NCBI GenBank assembly: GCA_965240325.2
Contig: OZ251227.1
Coordinates: forward strand, 434,001 to 498,000
DNA length: 64,000 bases
Source of the DNA: Rebecca billardiae RCC1528
Taxonomy: Eukaryota > Haptophyta
Direction of reading: 5' to 3'
The translations under genes were made by a program, and so were the position numbers. The notes beneath the pieces are model-generated. The model did not search any database. It saw only the letters and a list, made by a program, of their open reading frames with translations, and was not told where the DNA came from. This document shows, piece by piece, positions 8,049-18,546 of this stretch. Positions within the stretch are counted from its first letter, which is position 1, and the number at the start of each line of letters is the position of its first letter.

Positions 8049-11000
8049 ATGTCGAACGACGCAGTCGTTGAAGACGTGGCCGCCGCGAGCACGGCAATGA
8101 CGGAGAAGGTGGCTGATTCGATGTCACGCCAGGAGGAGTGGATCTCGATGCAGCAGATGAAGCAGCTCGTGCGCGCGCGCGCGCGCGCGCGCGTCCGCCC
8201 GCGCGCGTGCACCTCGCGTGCTCATGGCTGCGCATGCTTCTGACCCCCCCCCCGCACCCGCCATCACCGCGGCGCAGGTGCGCGTGTGCTGCCTGGAGGT
8301 TATGGGCGCAGCCCCCGCGCAGCTCGAGCACTACAAGCAGGAGGTGCGCGAGCTGCAGTCTCTCGTGTCTGACTTCCGCAAGGAAGTGGCCGAGCTCAAG
8401 TCGATGCGCACAGCGGGCTCTGACGATGGGCTGAGCGCGGCGGACGCGGCGGGCGTGGACGGCGGCCGGGCGAGCCACCCACCCGCGGCGCCCTCCGCCG
8501 GCGCGGCCGAGGGCCCACCGCTCACGCTGGGCGGCGGCGCGCTGGGCGGCGGCGTGGCGGCCGCCGGCGCGGCCGCGGGCTCGGTGCAGCGCATTTACAT
8601 CGAGCTCGACGGCGCGCCGATCCAGTCGTGGTACGAGAACCGGCCGATGCCGCCGATCTCGGTGAAGCTCGTCGACGACAAGTCTCCGCCCTCCCTCTTC
8701 ACCGACGCGTCCGAGCTCACCCTGCGCATCTCGCTGTGCAACGGGCGCGGGCTGGCCGAGGAGCGCACGGCGAACGGCGCGCAGGACCTGCTGGTGGGCG
8801 AGCGCGAGGTGAAGGTGGTGGACGGGCGCGCGACGTTCCAGAACCTGCGCGTGATGGAGATCTCGCAGAAGCACTACGGCTCGTTCCAGCTCGCCATCGC
8901 CCCGGTCGGCGCGCCCGCCGGCCTGGCGATCCAGCCGCTGCGCACGAAGCAGTTTGTGGTGCAGGTCGGCCGGATGTGGAGCAAGCGGCGCAAGTCGGAG
9001 GACGAGCTGCAGCCGGACGACCCGATCTCGCAGATCCCGGGCGTGGGCAAGCAGTACGTCTCGCGGCTGCAGGTGCAGGGCATCACCGAGATCCGCCAGT
9101 TCGCGCAGCTCTGCTCCACCGAGGAGGGCAAGGCGATGCTGCAGCGCATGTTCAAGGGCGACAAGCTCAAGAACTCGCTCAACGACGCAAAGTTCAACCA
9201 GATGGTCGAGCAGGCGAACAAGGTGATGGTGCACGCGTCGGCGGAGGCGCTGGCGAGCCGCGCCGGCGGCGCCAAGCGCATCCGCACGCCCGCGGGCGCG
9301 CCCGCGCCGAGCGGCTACCCGCCGCAGCCGCCGCAGCCACAGCCACACCAGCCACACCAGCCGCCGCAGCCGCAGCCGCCGCCCGCGGGCTCGTCGATGA
9401 TGGCGCACCCGCCGATGCCGCCGGCGCACATGCTCGCGCAGTCGCAGTCGGCGGGCGCGGAGGCGCACGCCCAGCAGTCGCGCCCGCTCTACCCGCAGCA
9501 CCTGCCGCCCTACTTTGCGCGCGAGCAGCACGAGCACCCGGCCGCACCGCCCGGCGTCGGCATGACGAGCGGCCACGGCTCGCCCCACCAGCACGACCAG
9601 CACGACGACCACGGGCCAGCGCGCTCAGACGAGGCGTCGGGCGACTCGGGCGTGCACTCGGCCGGCTCGCCGCACTACGCGAGTGACCGGCACGACACGT
9701 CGGGCAGCGTGACCCCCGTGCACCGCGCCGAGCTCGCCACGCCGGCCGTGCGCCCGCACGCCGCCGTGCTCCCCGGCAGCGACCAGCTGTCGATGGACGA
9801 GATCATGACGCTGTTTGCTGAGGACGGCGGAGCGCACCACCGCGGCGCGATCGCGCTCGGCGGCGGCGGCGCGCCGCACGACGGCGCGGACGCGCCGCCC
9901 GTGTACCGCGGACGCGCGCCGCCCACGCTGCTGCCCGCCGGCTCGCGCGGCACGCCCGCGCCCATCCAGGTGCGCACGGCCGGCGGCGCGGACGGCTCGC
10001 TCGCCACGCCGCGCGAGGTGTCGATGGTCGGCTCGGACGACAGCGGCGCGCCGCCGCCGCCGCCGCCGCTCCCGCGCGGCCTCTCCACCGAGCAGATGCT
10101 CGCGGCCGCGTGCATCGGCGCGCCGCACGGCACGGCGGGCGCGTTCCCCTCCGGCACCGGCGACTCGGAGCTCGCCGGCGTCGGCCCGCTGCTCGACGCC
10201 TTCGACGTGGACAGCCTGACCATCGACGGCGCGCTCGACGCGACCGAGGGACCTCTCGTGCGCTCGGCCGCGGGCGGCGTGCGCGCGCCGTTCACGCCGG
10301 CGCCGGTCGAGGTGGGCGGCTCGGCCATCGTCGAGGCGGACGACACGGTGGGCACGCCGCCGTCCCGCCAGCCCATCTCCGTCGAGGCGCTCAAGAACAA
10401 GGTGGCGCAGCCCTCGCCGGGCGCGCGCCACGGCATGGCCGCCCTGCAGGAGCTGCTGCACGCGCTGCCCGCCGCGCCGGACAAGAGCGCGCGCGCCGCC
10501 GCGCAGCCCGAGCCGGCCGGCGCGCGCGCGCCGCGCGCCGCGCCGCGCGCCGCGCCGCACAGCGCGAGCTCCGAGGACACGTCCGTCGCGCCCAAGCCGG
10601 CCGGCGGCGCGCGGCCGTTCGCGCAGATGTCGGACGCGCACGTCGCCGCGTGGCACGGCGACCCCGAGGCGCTGCTCGCCGCGCTGCGCCGCTCGTCTGC
10701 CACGGACACGGAGCGCTCGGGCTGCACGGTGCTCGACGCGGCCGCGCTCGGCGGCGACGCGCAGTGCGTGGAGATCCTGCTCAAGCTGAGCGCGCGCGGC
10801 GGCGGCGGGGACGAGGCGGCGCGCGCGGCGCAGCCCGACGCGTCCAAGCAGCGCGCGGCCGAGCGCGCGAGCGGCGCGGCGCTGCTCCCGCCGCGCCCCA
10901 GGCTCGAGCGCGCCGGTTCCTCTGCGGGCGTGGGCGGGCTGCCGCTGCCGCCGCTGCACGTGTGCATCGCCTCCGGCCGGCGCTCGGCCGGGGTGGTGCG

Positions 11001-12059
11001 CGCGCTGCTCAGCGGCGGCCACGCGGTGAACGAGCGCGCGGCGTCCGGGCTGAGCCCGCTGCACATCTGCGCGCACGTCGGCGACGTGCCGATCGCGCGC
11101 GAGCTGCTCGCCGCGGGCGCGGACGTGAACCAGCGCGAGCTCAAGCGCGGGCTGCGCCCCGCGCACTTTGCAGCGATCGGCGGCCACGCGGCGGTGCTCG
11201 AGCTGCTGCTCGCCGCGCCGGGCGGGCTGCCCTTCGACGAGGGCCCGGCGGAGAAGCCCGCGCCCGCGCAGAGCGACGGCGCTCCGCCGCGCTCGCCGCG
11301 CTCGCCTCTCTCGCTGCTGCTCTGCGCGGCGGTGCGCGCGCGCGCGCCGCCGCCCGGCGCGCGCGGCGCCTCGCGCGCGCGCCGCGGGCCTCCGCCGTCG
11401 CGCGATGGCTCAACCGCCCGTGCCCGCCCCCGCGCCGCGCCGCCTGCCGTGCTGCCGCGCAGGTCTCGCACTCGCAGGCGTGCGTGCGCATCGCGCTGCG
11501 CCACCAGCCTGTGCGCTCCGTGCGCTCCGCCCTCGCCGCGTGCGCGGTGAGCGGCGCCGCCGAGTGCCTGCAGCTGCTGCTGGCCGAGGGCGCGGCCAGC
11601 CCGCGCGCGTCGGCGGCCGTGGCTGCGGACGGCGCGCCGAGGCTCGTGGACACGCACGACGCCGACGGCATCACGCTGCTCATGCTCGCCGCGCTGCATG
11701 CACACGAGGTGCGCGCGAGGCGCGAGCGCGCCGCGGCCCGTGCCCGCGCCGGCGCGCAGCTCTCACACGCGCGCCACCGCCCTCCGCGCGCACCCGGCGC
11801 GCCGCAGGCATGTGTGGGCGTGCTGCTCGAGCACGGCGCGAGCGTCGACCGACGCGCGACCGGCGCGCAGTGGGGCGTGCTGCACTTCGCCGCGGCGGCA
11901 GGCGACGACGCGGTGCCCATCACAGAGCAGCTGCTGGCCGCGGGCGCAGACGCGGCCCTTGAGAGCGCCGACGGCGCAACGGCTGTGCAGCTCGCAGACC
12001 TCCTCGGGCACAGCGCGATGCAGCGCGTCCTGAGCGCCGCAACCGCGTCGCGCGCATGA
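8049..12059 (+). CDS. CBP60-like/ankyrin-repeat protein, four exons
   Basis: Exons are 8049-8168, 8278-11331, 11463-11708 and 11808-12059; introns of 109, 131 and 99 nt are all phase 0 with GTGCGCGC donors and GCAG acceptors. The 1,223-residue product starts with a coiled coil spanning exons 1-2. Residues about 144-276 form a beta-rich domain ending in WSKRRKSE, followed by about 290-360 (ISQIPGVGKQYVSRLQVQGI...FAQL...NQMVEQANKV). Together these resemble the DNA-binding and central regions of plant CBP60/SARD1 factors. A long Pro/His/Gly-rich disordered stretch follows. At least five ankyrin-type repeats occupy about 832-1215, two of them in exons 3-4. Exon 1 is supported by continuing the coiled coil, and the later introns by restoring repeat periodicity. 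A nuclear regulator is inferred; the CBP60 link rests on pattern only. Confidence 0.8.
8169..8277 (+). other. Intron 1 of the CBP60-like/ankyrin gene with a GC dinucleotide run
   Basis: This 109-nt phase-0 intron starts GTGCGCGCGCGCGCGC, a pure GC dinucleotide repeat from the donor onward, and ends with a C-tract and GGCGCAG. It typifies the GTGCG-donor introns of the window. Confidence 0.75.
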
Positions 12060-12451
12060 GCTACGCGCCACTCCTGCACGACTCATGCCGGCAGGACAGC
12101 ACGTTGACCAAGCATTCGCAGATATGTCATCAATCGTCATCTAAGTTCGCCTCGGACCGTACTCCGTAGGCGTAATCCGGGCACCGAGTGCGGCCGAGTG
12201 CGCTCAGCTGTCAGCAGTATAGCCGTGTTACGACTAATGTCTAATTAACGCGACCGAGCTTAAATCGTCATCGTGTAGGCGGATTAGATGGAGTCCAGGC
12301 AGGGAACACACGCGTGACCGGAGTGCCAATAAGGGACGGATCCGGTCCTGACGATCACTGGCTGCTGATCATGCAGCAGCACGCTGACTAAAATTATTAC
12401 GCCGAAGACCGGCCGGGCGGCTAAACTTGACGGCTCGTCCGGGGCATATTG
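12060..12451. other. Intergenic region
   Basis: About 390 bp between the ankyrin gene and repeat copy A. It has mixed composition, less GC-rich than the coding DNA. No gene, microsatellite or recognisable motif was found. Confidence 0.5.
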
Positions 12452-13991
12452 AAAAACTCTGCCCTGGCGGGCGGGGGGGTCGGCGGGCCGTGCCAGTGCT
12501 GTCGCAATATTTCCTCTGCGGCGGGTTCGCGTCTGCTTTATTCATCCACATTCGCTCGTGGCCGTGGGTGACGGACAGCCCGAGGGCGAGGACCAGTGAC
12601 ACCTGAAGGCTGAAGTTCTCCCACGTGACCGTGTAACACGTCTGTACTCTGTGCCGCATCACTCCATCAGCGAGGCCCACACCCACGAGGGAATGTGCAG
12701 CACGCGGGGCAGGGAGGGTAGCCCGTTGCTCCGCGCGAGCGCGGGTACGCGCTGTATGTGCCTATACGGCCCGCCATATTTGCTTGTGACGCCTGACGGT
12801 GACGGTTCAATGTCACGGCCGCCACGCTGCGCAACAACGCGTCCAGGTCCAAGCGCTCGTCGGCGCTCGCCGCTTCGCGCGACAGGTCCGGCACCCGCAC
12901 GTTCGGCGGTATCAGGAGCTGTCGGCGGTGCGCGCGCGCGCAGTGCGAGAGCGTGTGCCACTCGCGATCGAGGGTGGGCACGCGCTGCTCGAGCAGGCAC
13001 AGGAAGCGCAGCGCAAGTGCCACTGGCTTCACGACGTCGGCCTCGTCCCGCAGCGCTCGTGCCATGGACAAGGATGGCGCGGCGATCTTGCACGCGCGAC
13101 GTTTCATCTCGTCGCGGATGCGCACCTGGGATCGCTTATAGCGCGTTGTCGCCTCAGTCGCCGACTCGCGAAGACGCGATTCCGGCCACGGCGGCAGAAC
13201 CGGCAGGTGCGTGCGGTGCGCCTCGTACGCCGCTTCGCGCTGCGCCTCCGTCGCATTGGTCACCGTCACCGCCGACGCCATGCAGGCCGGAGGCGCCGAG
13301 CGATCTTTGGCCGCGAGCTCGCGAGCGCGAAAGATGAGCGCTCGCTCTGGAACGCCAGTTTGCTGCATGCGCCCGACCTTGCCAACCGGGGCACGCGACA
13401 GTCCGGTGAGTAGATTCCGGTTCTGGTGTTCAGAAGGCCGCGCCGAAGCTTGCGTCGCGTGCGATGGCGCTTCCCGCCCGCGAGACACCTCGTGATGAGG
13501 GCCTTCTCGCACCGAGCCCGACGCGCGACGGTGGATCGCGCGAGGTGGTTGTCGTGCGCAGCGCTTGATGCTATGGCCCGTGCGAGCGCTCGACGTGCAA
13601 GTCGGGCGAGGACCGCCCCAGGTCGCACGATCGTGTCGACGCGCCGAGCGTGCCTCCAAACGCGTTGACTTTGGCCCCCGTTCGACCTGCACGCGAGACG
13701 ACGAGGGCAGCAATCGCGAATCGGGCGAAAACCCCCCTCGGGAGTCTTCTCACGATGTCCGCTCCGGCGTTGGATTTGGCGCGCGCCGCCCACGCGCTCC
13801 GCGCCATGGCCGGCATGGTTTTCGGCCGAGCGTCCCCAGTGGGAGCTGCGAGGGCGCCCGGTAGTGAGCGAAGCGACCCGGCAGTGAGGGAGGCGATTTT
13901 CTTTTCTTTGCGAGGCGATTTTCTTTTTTCCTTTTCTTTTTCTTATCTTTTTCCCGGGCACTACAAGGGGCGGACCTACGGCCCGCCATAT
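12452..13991 (-). repeat. Dispersed 1.5-kb repeat, copy A
   Basis: Copy A matches 50247-51774 in inverted orientation. Shared sequence includes the end motif ccagggcagagtttt (rc at about 12452-12466), a pyrimidine-rich tract (13899-13965) next to cccgggcactacaagg, a region encoding the same hypothetical protein, and the other end tatggcgggccgta (rc at about 13979-13991). The stretch about 12545-12815 does not match copy B, so one copy carries a replacement. No terminal inverted repeat or transposase motif is visible. Copy A ends 42 bp from the stop codon of the aminopeptidase gene. Confidence 0.8.
12667..13281 (-). CDS. Hypothetical protein carried by repeat copy A
   Basis: A 204-residue frame starts at the ATG at 13281 (MASAVTVTNATEAQREAAYE). 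Its middle, LRDEADVVKPVALALRFLCL through VPDLSREAASADERLDLDAL, is almost identical to a frame in copy B, which argues that it encodes or once encoded a protein. The last 50 or so residues lie in the segment not shared with copy B and may not belong to the original protein. The sequence is Arg-rich and helical, with no recognised motif. It is probably a repeat-borne gene rather than a host gene. Confidence 0.4.
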   Translation of the reverse strand: MASAVTVTNATEAQREAAYEAHRTHLPVLPPWPESRLRESATEATTRYKRSQVRIRDEMKRRACKIAAPSLSMARALRDEADVVKPVALALRFLCLLEQRVPTLDREWHTLSHCARAHRRQLLIPPNVRVPDLSREAASADERLDLDALLRSVAAVTLNRHRQASQANMAGRIGTYSAYPRSRGATGYPPCPACCTFPRGCGPR

Positions 13992-14032
13992 TGCCATACT
14001 CCCATAGCTAACTGCTAAGGCAGCACCGCCGC

Positions 14033-15772
14033 CTAGCCCTGCCGCGACGCGTAGCGCTTGTGGAGCATGGCGAAGAAGGCGCGCATGCCCATGGCCTCGC
14101 CGCCCTCCGGCCGGCCTGGCGCGGACGCCGTGTTGAACGCCATCACATCCATGTGCAGCCACAGCGGCTCGTCCGCCGCTCGGCCGCCCGCGCCCGACGC
14201 GTCGGCGCCGTCGTCGCTGCCGGCGTCCGAGTCGCCGCCCGCCGAGCCCTCGGCCGGCTCGGCGACGGCCTTCCCGCGCCGGCCGACGAATTCGCTCAAG
14301 TAGAGCGCCGCCGTGATCGCGCCGCCGTACGGGCCGCTGCCGATGTTCTTGAGGTCGGCGACGGCCGACTTGAGCTGCTTCCTGTACGGCTCCCACAGGG
14401 GCAGCTGCCACAGCTGGTCCTGCTCGGCCGCGGAGAGGTCCTGCAGCTCGCGCGCGGCGCCGTCGTCGTTGCTGAAGATGGAGGGCACGTCGGCGCCCAG
14501 CGCGACGCGCGAGGCGCCCGTGAGCGTGGCCATGTCGATGATCAGCTCCGGGCTCTCTTCGCCCGCGAGCACGAGCGCGTCCGAGAGGACGAGCCGCCCC
14601 TCCGCGTCCGTGTTGCCCACCTCGGTCGTCTTGCCGTTGCGCGCGAGCAGCACGTCCCCCGGGCGGAAGGCGGAGCCCGAGATGGCGTTCTCGACAGCGG
14701 GGAGCAGCAGCTGGAGCTGCACGGGGAGCCGCGCGTCCATGACCATGTGCGCGAGCCCGAGCGCGTGCGCGGCGCCGCCCATGTCCTTCTTCATCGTGAG
14801 CATCGCCGCGGCCGGCTTGATGTCGAGCCCGCCCGTGTCGAAGCACACGCCCTTGCCGATGATCGCGATGCGGGGGACGGAGGGCCCGTCCGCGCCGCGC
14901 CAGCGCAGCTCGATCAGCCGCGGCTCCCGCCCGGCCGCCGCGGCGCGGCCGACCGCGTGGATTGTCGGCAGGTTGGCGCTCAGCAGCGCATCCCCCACCG
15001 TCGACGCCACCTCGGCGCCCTCGTGCCGTGCCGCGAGCGCGCGCGTCGCCTCCTCGAGCTCCGCCGGCCCGAGCTGCTCGCACGGGGCGGAGATCAAATC
15101 GCGCACGAGGTACGTGGCCTCCGCCGCGCGGCTCACGGCCGCCGAGTCGCACCCGGCCGGCCACACGAGCCGCGGCTCCGGCGTCTCCGGCGGCTTGCTC
15201 GGCTTCTTGAGGCAGTCAAACGTGTACGCGCCCAGGGCCCAGCTCAGCGCCGCCGCGTTTGCGCCGCGCTCGTCGAGGCCACCGATCACGTTCAGCGCGT
15301 AGACGTTCCCAGCGGGCAGCGCGCCCGGCAGCGCGGAGTACGTGAACAGAGCCGACGCGTTCGCGACCGGCAGCACTACGCGGCCGAGCGCGACGCCATC
15401 TTCGGCGGGGATGGGCGTCCACTCACCGGGCTTGAACTTGGAGCGGCCGAGGGCCTCGAGCCAGCCGCGAGTCGTCTCGCTCTGCTCCGCGAGCCAGCTC
15501 GTCCACGCGGACTTGGGCACGGCGGTAATCTCGACGGAACGCGCGTCCGAGGCCTCCGCGAAACGGCCCGCCCAGCGGCGTGGGTCCAGCTCGACAGGCG
15601 TCGGCCGCTGGGCCATGCGCACCGACGACAGCGCGCGCCGAGAGACGCGCGCAGTGCGCGCGACGTGGCCAGTTGTCGCGGAGACGGCGGTCACAGGCAT
15701 CGCGCCCAGGAGCGCGATCAGCACGCGCGTCATCCGGCGGAGACGCGAAATACGCGCAATCAGCGACCACAT
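14033..15772 (-). CDS. Leucyl aminopeptidase, M17 family
   Basis: The 579-residue dimetal exopeptidase removes N-terminal residues such as Leu from peptides. The C-terminal catalytic domain shows IGKGVCFDTGGLDIKP (metal and Lys region), MKKDMGGAAH, and the signature NTDAEGRLVLSDAL from about residue 387, in which Asp and Glu bind metal and Arg assists catalysis. The N-terminal 40-50 residues are basic and hydrophobic (RRMTRVLIALLGAMPVTAVSA), consistent with an organelle-targeting or signal sequence. An unusual acidic Gly/Asp/Ser-rich insert (about 518-547) interrupts the region before WLHMDVMAFN. A single exon from a true ATG at 15772. It is divergent from the next gene with a 170-bp gap. Family assignment is secure; plastid location is inferred. 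Confidence 0.93.
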   Translation of the reverse strand: MWSLIARISRLRRMTRVLIALLGAMPVTAVSATTGHVARTARVSRRALSSVRMAQRPTPVELDPRRWAGRFAEASDARSVEITAVPKSAWTSWLAEQSETTRGWLEALGRSKFKPGEWTPIPAEDGVALGRVVLPVANASALFTYSALPGALPAGNVYALNVIGGLDERGANAAALSWALGAYTFDCLKKPSKPPETPEPRLVWPAGCDSAAVSRAAEATYLVRDLISAPCEQLGPAELEEATRALAARHEGAEVASTVGDALLSANLPTIHAVGRAAAAGREPRLIELRWRGADGPSVPRIAIIGKGVCFDTGGLDIKPAAAMLTMKKDMGGAAHALGLAHMVMDARLPVQLQLLLPAVENAISGSAFRPGDVLLARNGKTTEVGNTDAEGRLVLSDALVLAGEESPELIIDMATLTGASRVALGADVPSIFSNDDGAARELQDLSAAEQDQLWQLPLWEPYRKQLKSAVADLKNIGSGPYGGAITAALYLSEFVGRRGKAVAEPAEGSAGGDSDAGSDDGADASGAGGRAADEPLWLHMDVMAFNTASAPGRPEGGEAMGMRAFFAMLHKRYASRQG

Positions 15773-15942
15773 CAGCGATTCAGCCAGTCAGCCTCACCCA
15801 ACCGCACTGGCAAGGGCCTTGCCTCACCGTCGTCAGGTCCGGTTTTCATCGGTGGGCGGCGGGACGCGGCCCCCCCCGGTTGCCGTTTGGCGGCGAGGGA
15901 GCCGAGAAACGCGGCGCCCTGCCGCTGGGACGGCTCACGGAC

Positions 15943-17200
15943 ATGTCGTCGGAAGCGCGCGAGCCTCGAGATGGCGCGGCCATGACCCGGTCTAAGTCGG
16001 CGGCGCAGCTTCGCTATCGCACCCTGGACCGGACGCGTTCCATGCCAAAGCTCCGGGAAGATCTGCCGCAGCGCTCGACCCCGCTGGAGCTTGTGCTCTC
16101 CTTGGGCTTCCTCGTGCTCGTGTGCTACGGGGCCTTCTGCCTCTTCCATGCTCATCGCCTGGGCTTCTGGGTTGCAGTTGGGCTCTGGGCCGTGTGCATC
16201 GCGCGCATGCACTTTCAGATCTGGTACTACTCGGGGACGGCGCAGTTCGCTCACGTGGCGCGTCGATTCCCGCACGCCTACATCAATACGGTGGTGGGGT
16301 TTGTGCCGTTCAACGTGGCCAAGCTCCTCCAGTGGATCGTTTGCGAAATGAACCCCTTCTTCGACTTCCAAGGCCAGCTCTTCACCATCGACACCCGTGG
16401 TGGGTACATCGACACAGACAGGTACCTCAGGGCGGCCATGGACCTGGACAAGCCCCTGCTCTTCAAGCGAGGCCCCACCTACTGGTACATCAACGTCGTC
16501 GGCTTCAGCGTTTCACCCCAGATGTGGACAAACGTGTACACTGTTGGGCCCGTCGCCGCATTCGGTGTCTTCCCTGTGGTGTACTCGGACAGGTACGTGA
16601 TGTTCCAGAATGACCTCCTCGGGACTCATTTCATCTTCAACTCGATGGTGCGCGCTGCGCGCGGGCGCCGCAGGGAGGGATGAAACTGCAGGTGTTTTTC
16701 GCGGGAGGCGCTTGAGGGTGGCAGGGATGGCGTATGCACCGGGGTGCCCCGTGACCTTCTCTGCGCCCCGTTTGGTGGTGCCCTGGCAGGTGATGTTCTA
16801 CTTCAACGGCCGCGAGAGCTTCAACCATGTCAAGCAAATGACCCTGCCCCCTCTCTCGTGGCTGATGACAGTGAGCTGGGAGAACTTTGGGCTGACACTC
16901 ATCGACGTCATCGAGGAGTCCGAGGAGCGGCGGTCCAGGCAGCCGGTGCCAACCTATCTCGGGCTCCTTACCGCGTCCGAGATCGATGCGCTCCGGCCAG
17001 CCTCTCTCGCCAATAATTGGAACCCCCCGGACGCGGAGAAGAAGTGGAACATGAAGTGGACGATGATGCCAGCCAAAACCGCCGCTGCCAATGTGGCGAA
17101 AGCCCGGCCGGAACCGCCGTCGGATGCGGTGCCGGATGTCATGGACATGTCCGCGCCCACGCAGCGGAACAAGCCTGCCCGATTCTGCGGCTGCATTTGA
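15943..17200 (+). CDS. Conserved-looking membrane protein of unknown function, two exons
   Basis: Exons 15943-16647 and 16790-17200 flank a 142-nt phase-0 intron (GTGCGCGCTG...CTGGCAG). Splicing joins ...FIFNSM to VMFYFNGRE..., giving 371 residues. A basic N-terminus precedes two hydrophobic segments (about 47-67 and 72-88), then a globular part rich in aromatic residues (IWYYSG, PFFDFQGQ, GPTYWYINVVGF). The protein ends in FCGCI, which fits a CaaX-type prenylation box and would add a second membrane anchor. I do not recognise the family. The start is the first ATG after the divergent aminopeptidase gene; the frame stays open upstream, but only antisense to that gene. Confidence 0.75.
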
Positions 17201-17984
17201 TTTGCGCACTCTCAAACCCGGCCCGCGCGCCCCGTCTCCTGTTGGCACCAGGACCAGCAGCCGTCGCGGTGCGCCGCCCACGGCACAGCCCAAGGGCGTT
17301 CCCGGGCGTCCATGCCACACTGGCGCGGCCGTACTGCCTACTGGCTAGTCACTTCGGCACAATGCAGCGCGCGGTACTCGTAGTTATTGACCCGCGTCTC
17401 TGCTACCTGCGGGAGGCTCCGGAGTCCGTATCATGCGGTATAACGGTAGTCGGTACCGTCAATCAGTCTCATCACGCGGTCTAAACTCTATATAAAGCGT
17501 ACTCGTCACTCCCGGTGTCACTGTACCGTCACTGATGTACCACTACCACTACCAAGTACCAGTTTAGTCCGAGCAGTGTCTGTCAGCCGTCCGTCATAAG
17601 TCATATAATTAAGACACTGCGGTAACTATTTGGCGCCGGTATGACCAGCGTGCGGGCGGGAACCGCGGGGGGAACGCCCCGGAGACTGGCCGGCCTGGGT
17701 CAGCGGCCAGCGCAGCGGCAGCGGGCGGGGGCGTCACGGTGGCGGTCACCCTGACTGACAAGACACGAGTGACTCAGTGACGCGGTTGCGGGTCGCGGCC
17801 CGGCGGGTCGCGCACTCGGCGAGGCCCGCGAGTCGCAGAAGCCAGGAGTGAGGAGGCAGGACGGGCCGTCTAACGTCGCAATACTTTATAATTGTAGTCG
17901 TCTACTGATGTACTACCAAGTACTACTGCTAGTATAATAGGCAACCGTAACTCCTCAAGACATATTTATTCCTGACGATGGTAG

Positions 17985-18019
<35 letters not shown>

Positions 18020-18546
18020 TTATTCCAGCGCTCGACGAGAAGGGGCAGGTCACGTGTGGGATGTAGCGCAGCTGCGCAAATTATGATCCTCTGTGACAGC
18101 AACCACCAGCCACAACCGCGATGCTGCCAGGCAAACTGTGCGAGAACATAACCCTACTACAGCGCGAGAAAGGCGAGCCGCATGCGCATCGACGCGAGAC
18201 GTGGTGCAAGTGCAAGTGGCGACGAAGTCGAGGTCGAGCTGGCACCACTGATCAAGAGCGCTGGGGGCTCATCGCGGTCCACTGCATCGGGACTCGCGGC
18301 CGGTGCAGCCCCGTCCATCATCCGAAACTATGCGCCCCCTCCTTCTTGCGTCGACCTCCGTCCACCCGAGGCGGGCCCTCGCTGGTTCCATCGCGCGGTG
18401 ACCGGATCAGCAGCCCAGAACTCCAGAGCGGTCGGTGACGGCCGGTGACTGACCGGACGGCCGCCCGGAGGGTCCGGGTTCGAGGTTCATCGCCGCCTTC
18501 TCACCGAATCTTGATCAGCAAGACGCTGAGCAAGCTCTCCGCACTG
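17201..18546. other. Intergenic region with AT microsatellite
   Basis: About 1.35 kb without a convincing gene. It holds a TATA-like ctctatataaagcg around 17488-17501 with no open frame close downstream, an AT dinucleotide tract at 17987-18018, and a weak 88-codon ATG frame at 18182-18448 (MRIDARRGASASGDEVEVEL...) that has no recognisable domain and could be an unrecognised upstream exon or chance. Confidence 0.5.
17987..18018. repeat. TA microsatellite
   Basis: An uninterrupted TA dinucleotide run in intergenic DNA. Confidence 0.9.

Noticed and set aside
11332-11550. Read-through of the ankyrin protein past 11331 to a stop at 11550
   Set aside because: The read-through is Arg/Pro-rich and breaks the repeat pattern; a GT-AG intron restores ankyrin sequence in the next exon.
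9625-11705. Long minus-strand frames opposite the ankyrin gene
   Set aside because: They are low-complexity and antisense to clear ankyrin repeats.
13899-13965. Pyrimidine tract as a splice branch/acceptor region of the aminopeptidase gene
   Set aside because: It lies inside the dispersed repeat, and the same tract occurs in copy B away from any aminopeptidase.
12452-13991. Calling repeat copy A an LTR retrotransposon or DNA transposon
   Set aside because: No long terminal repeats, terminal inverted repeats, reverse transcriptase, integrase or transposase motifs were seen.
17488-17501. TATA-box-like element
   Set aside because: No credible coding start lies within a few hundred bases downstream, so it is not called as a promoter.
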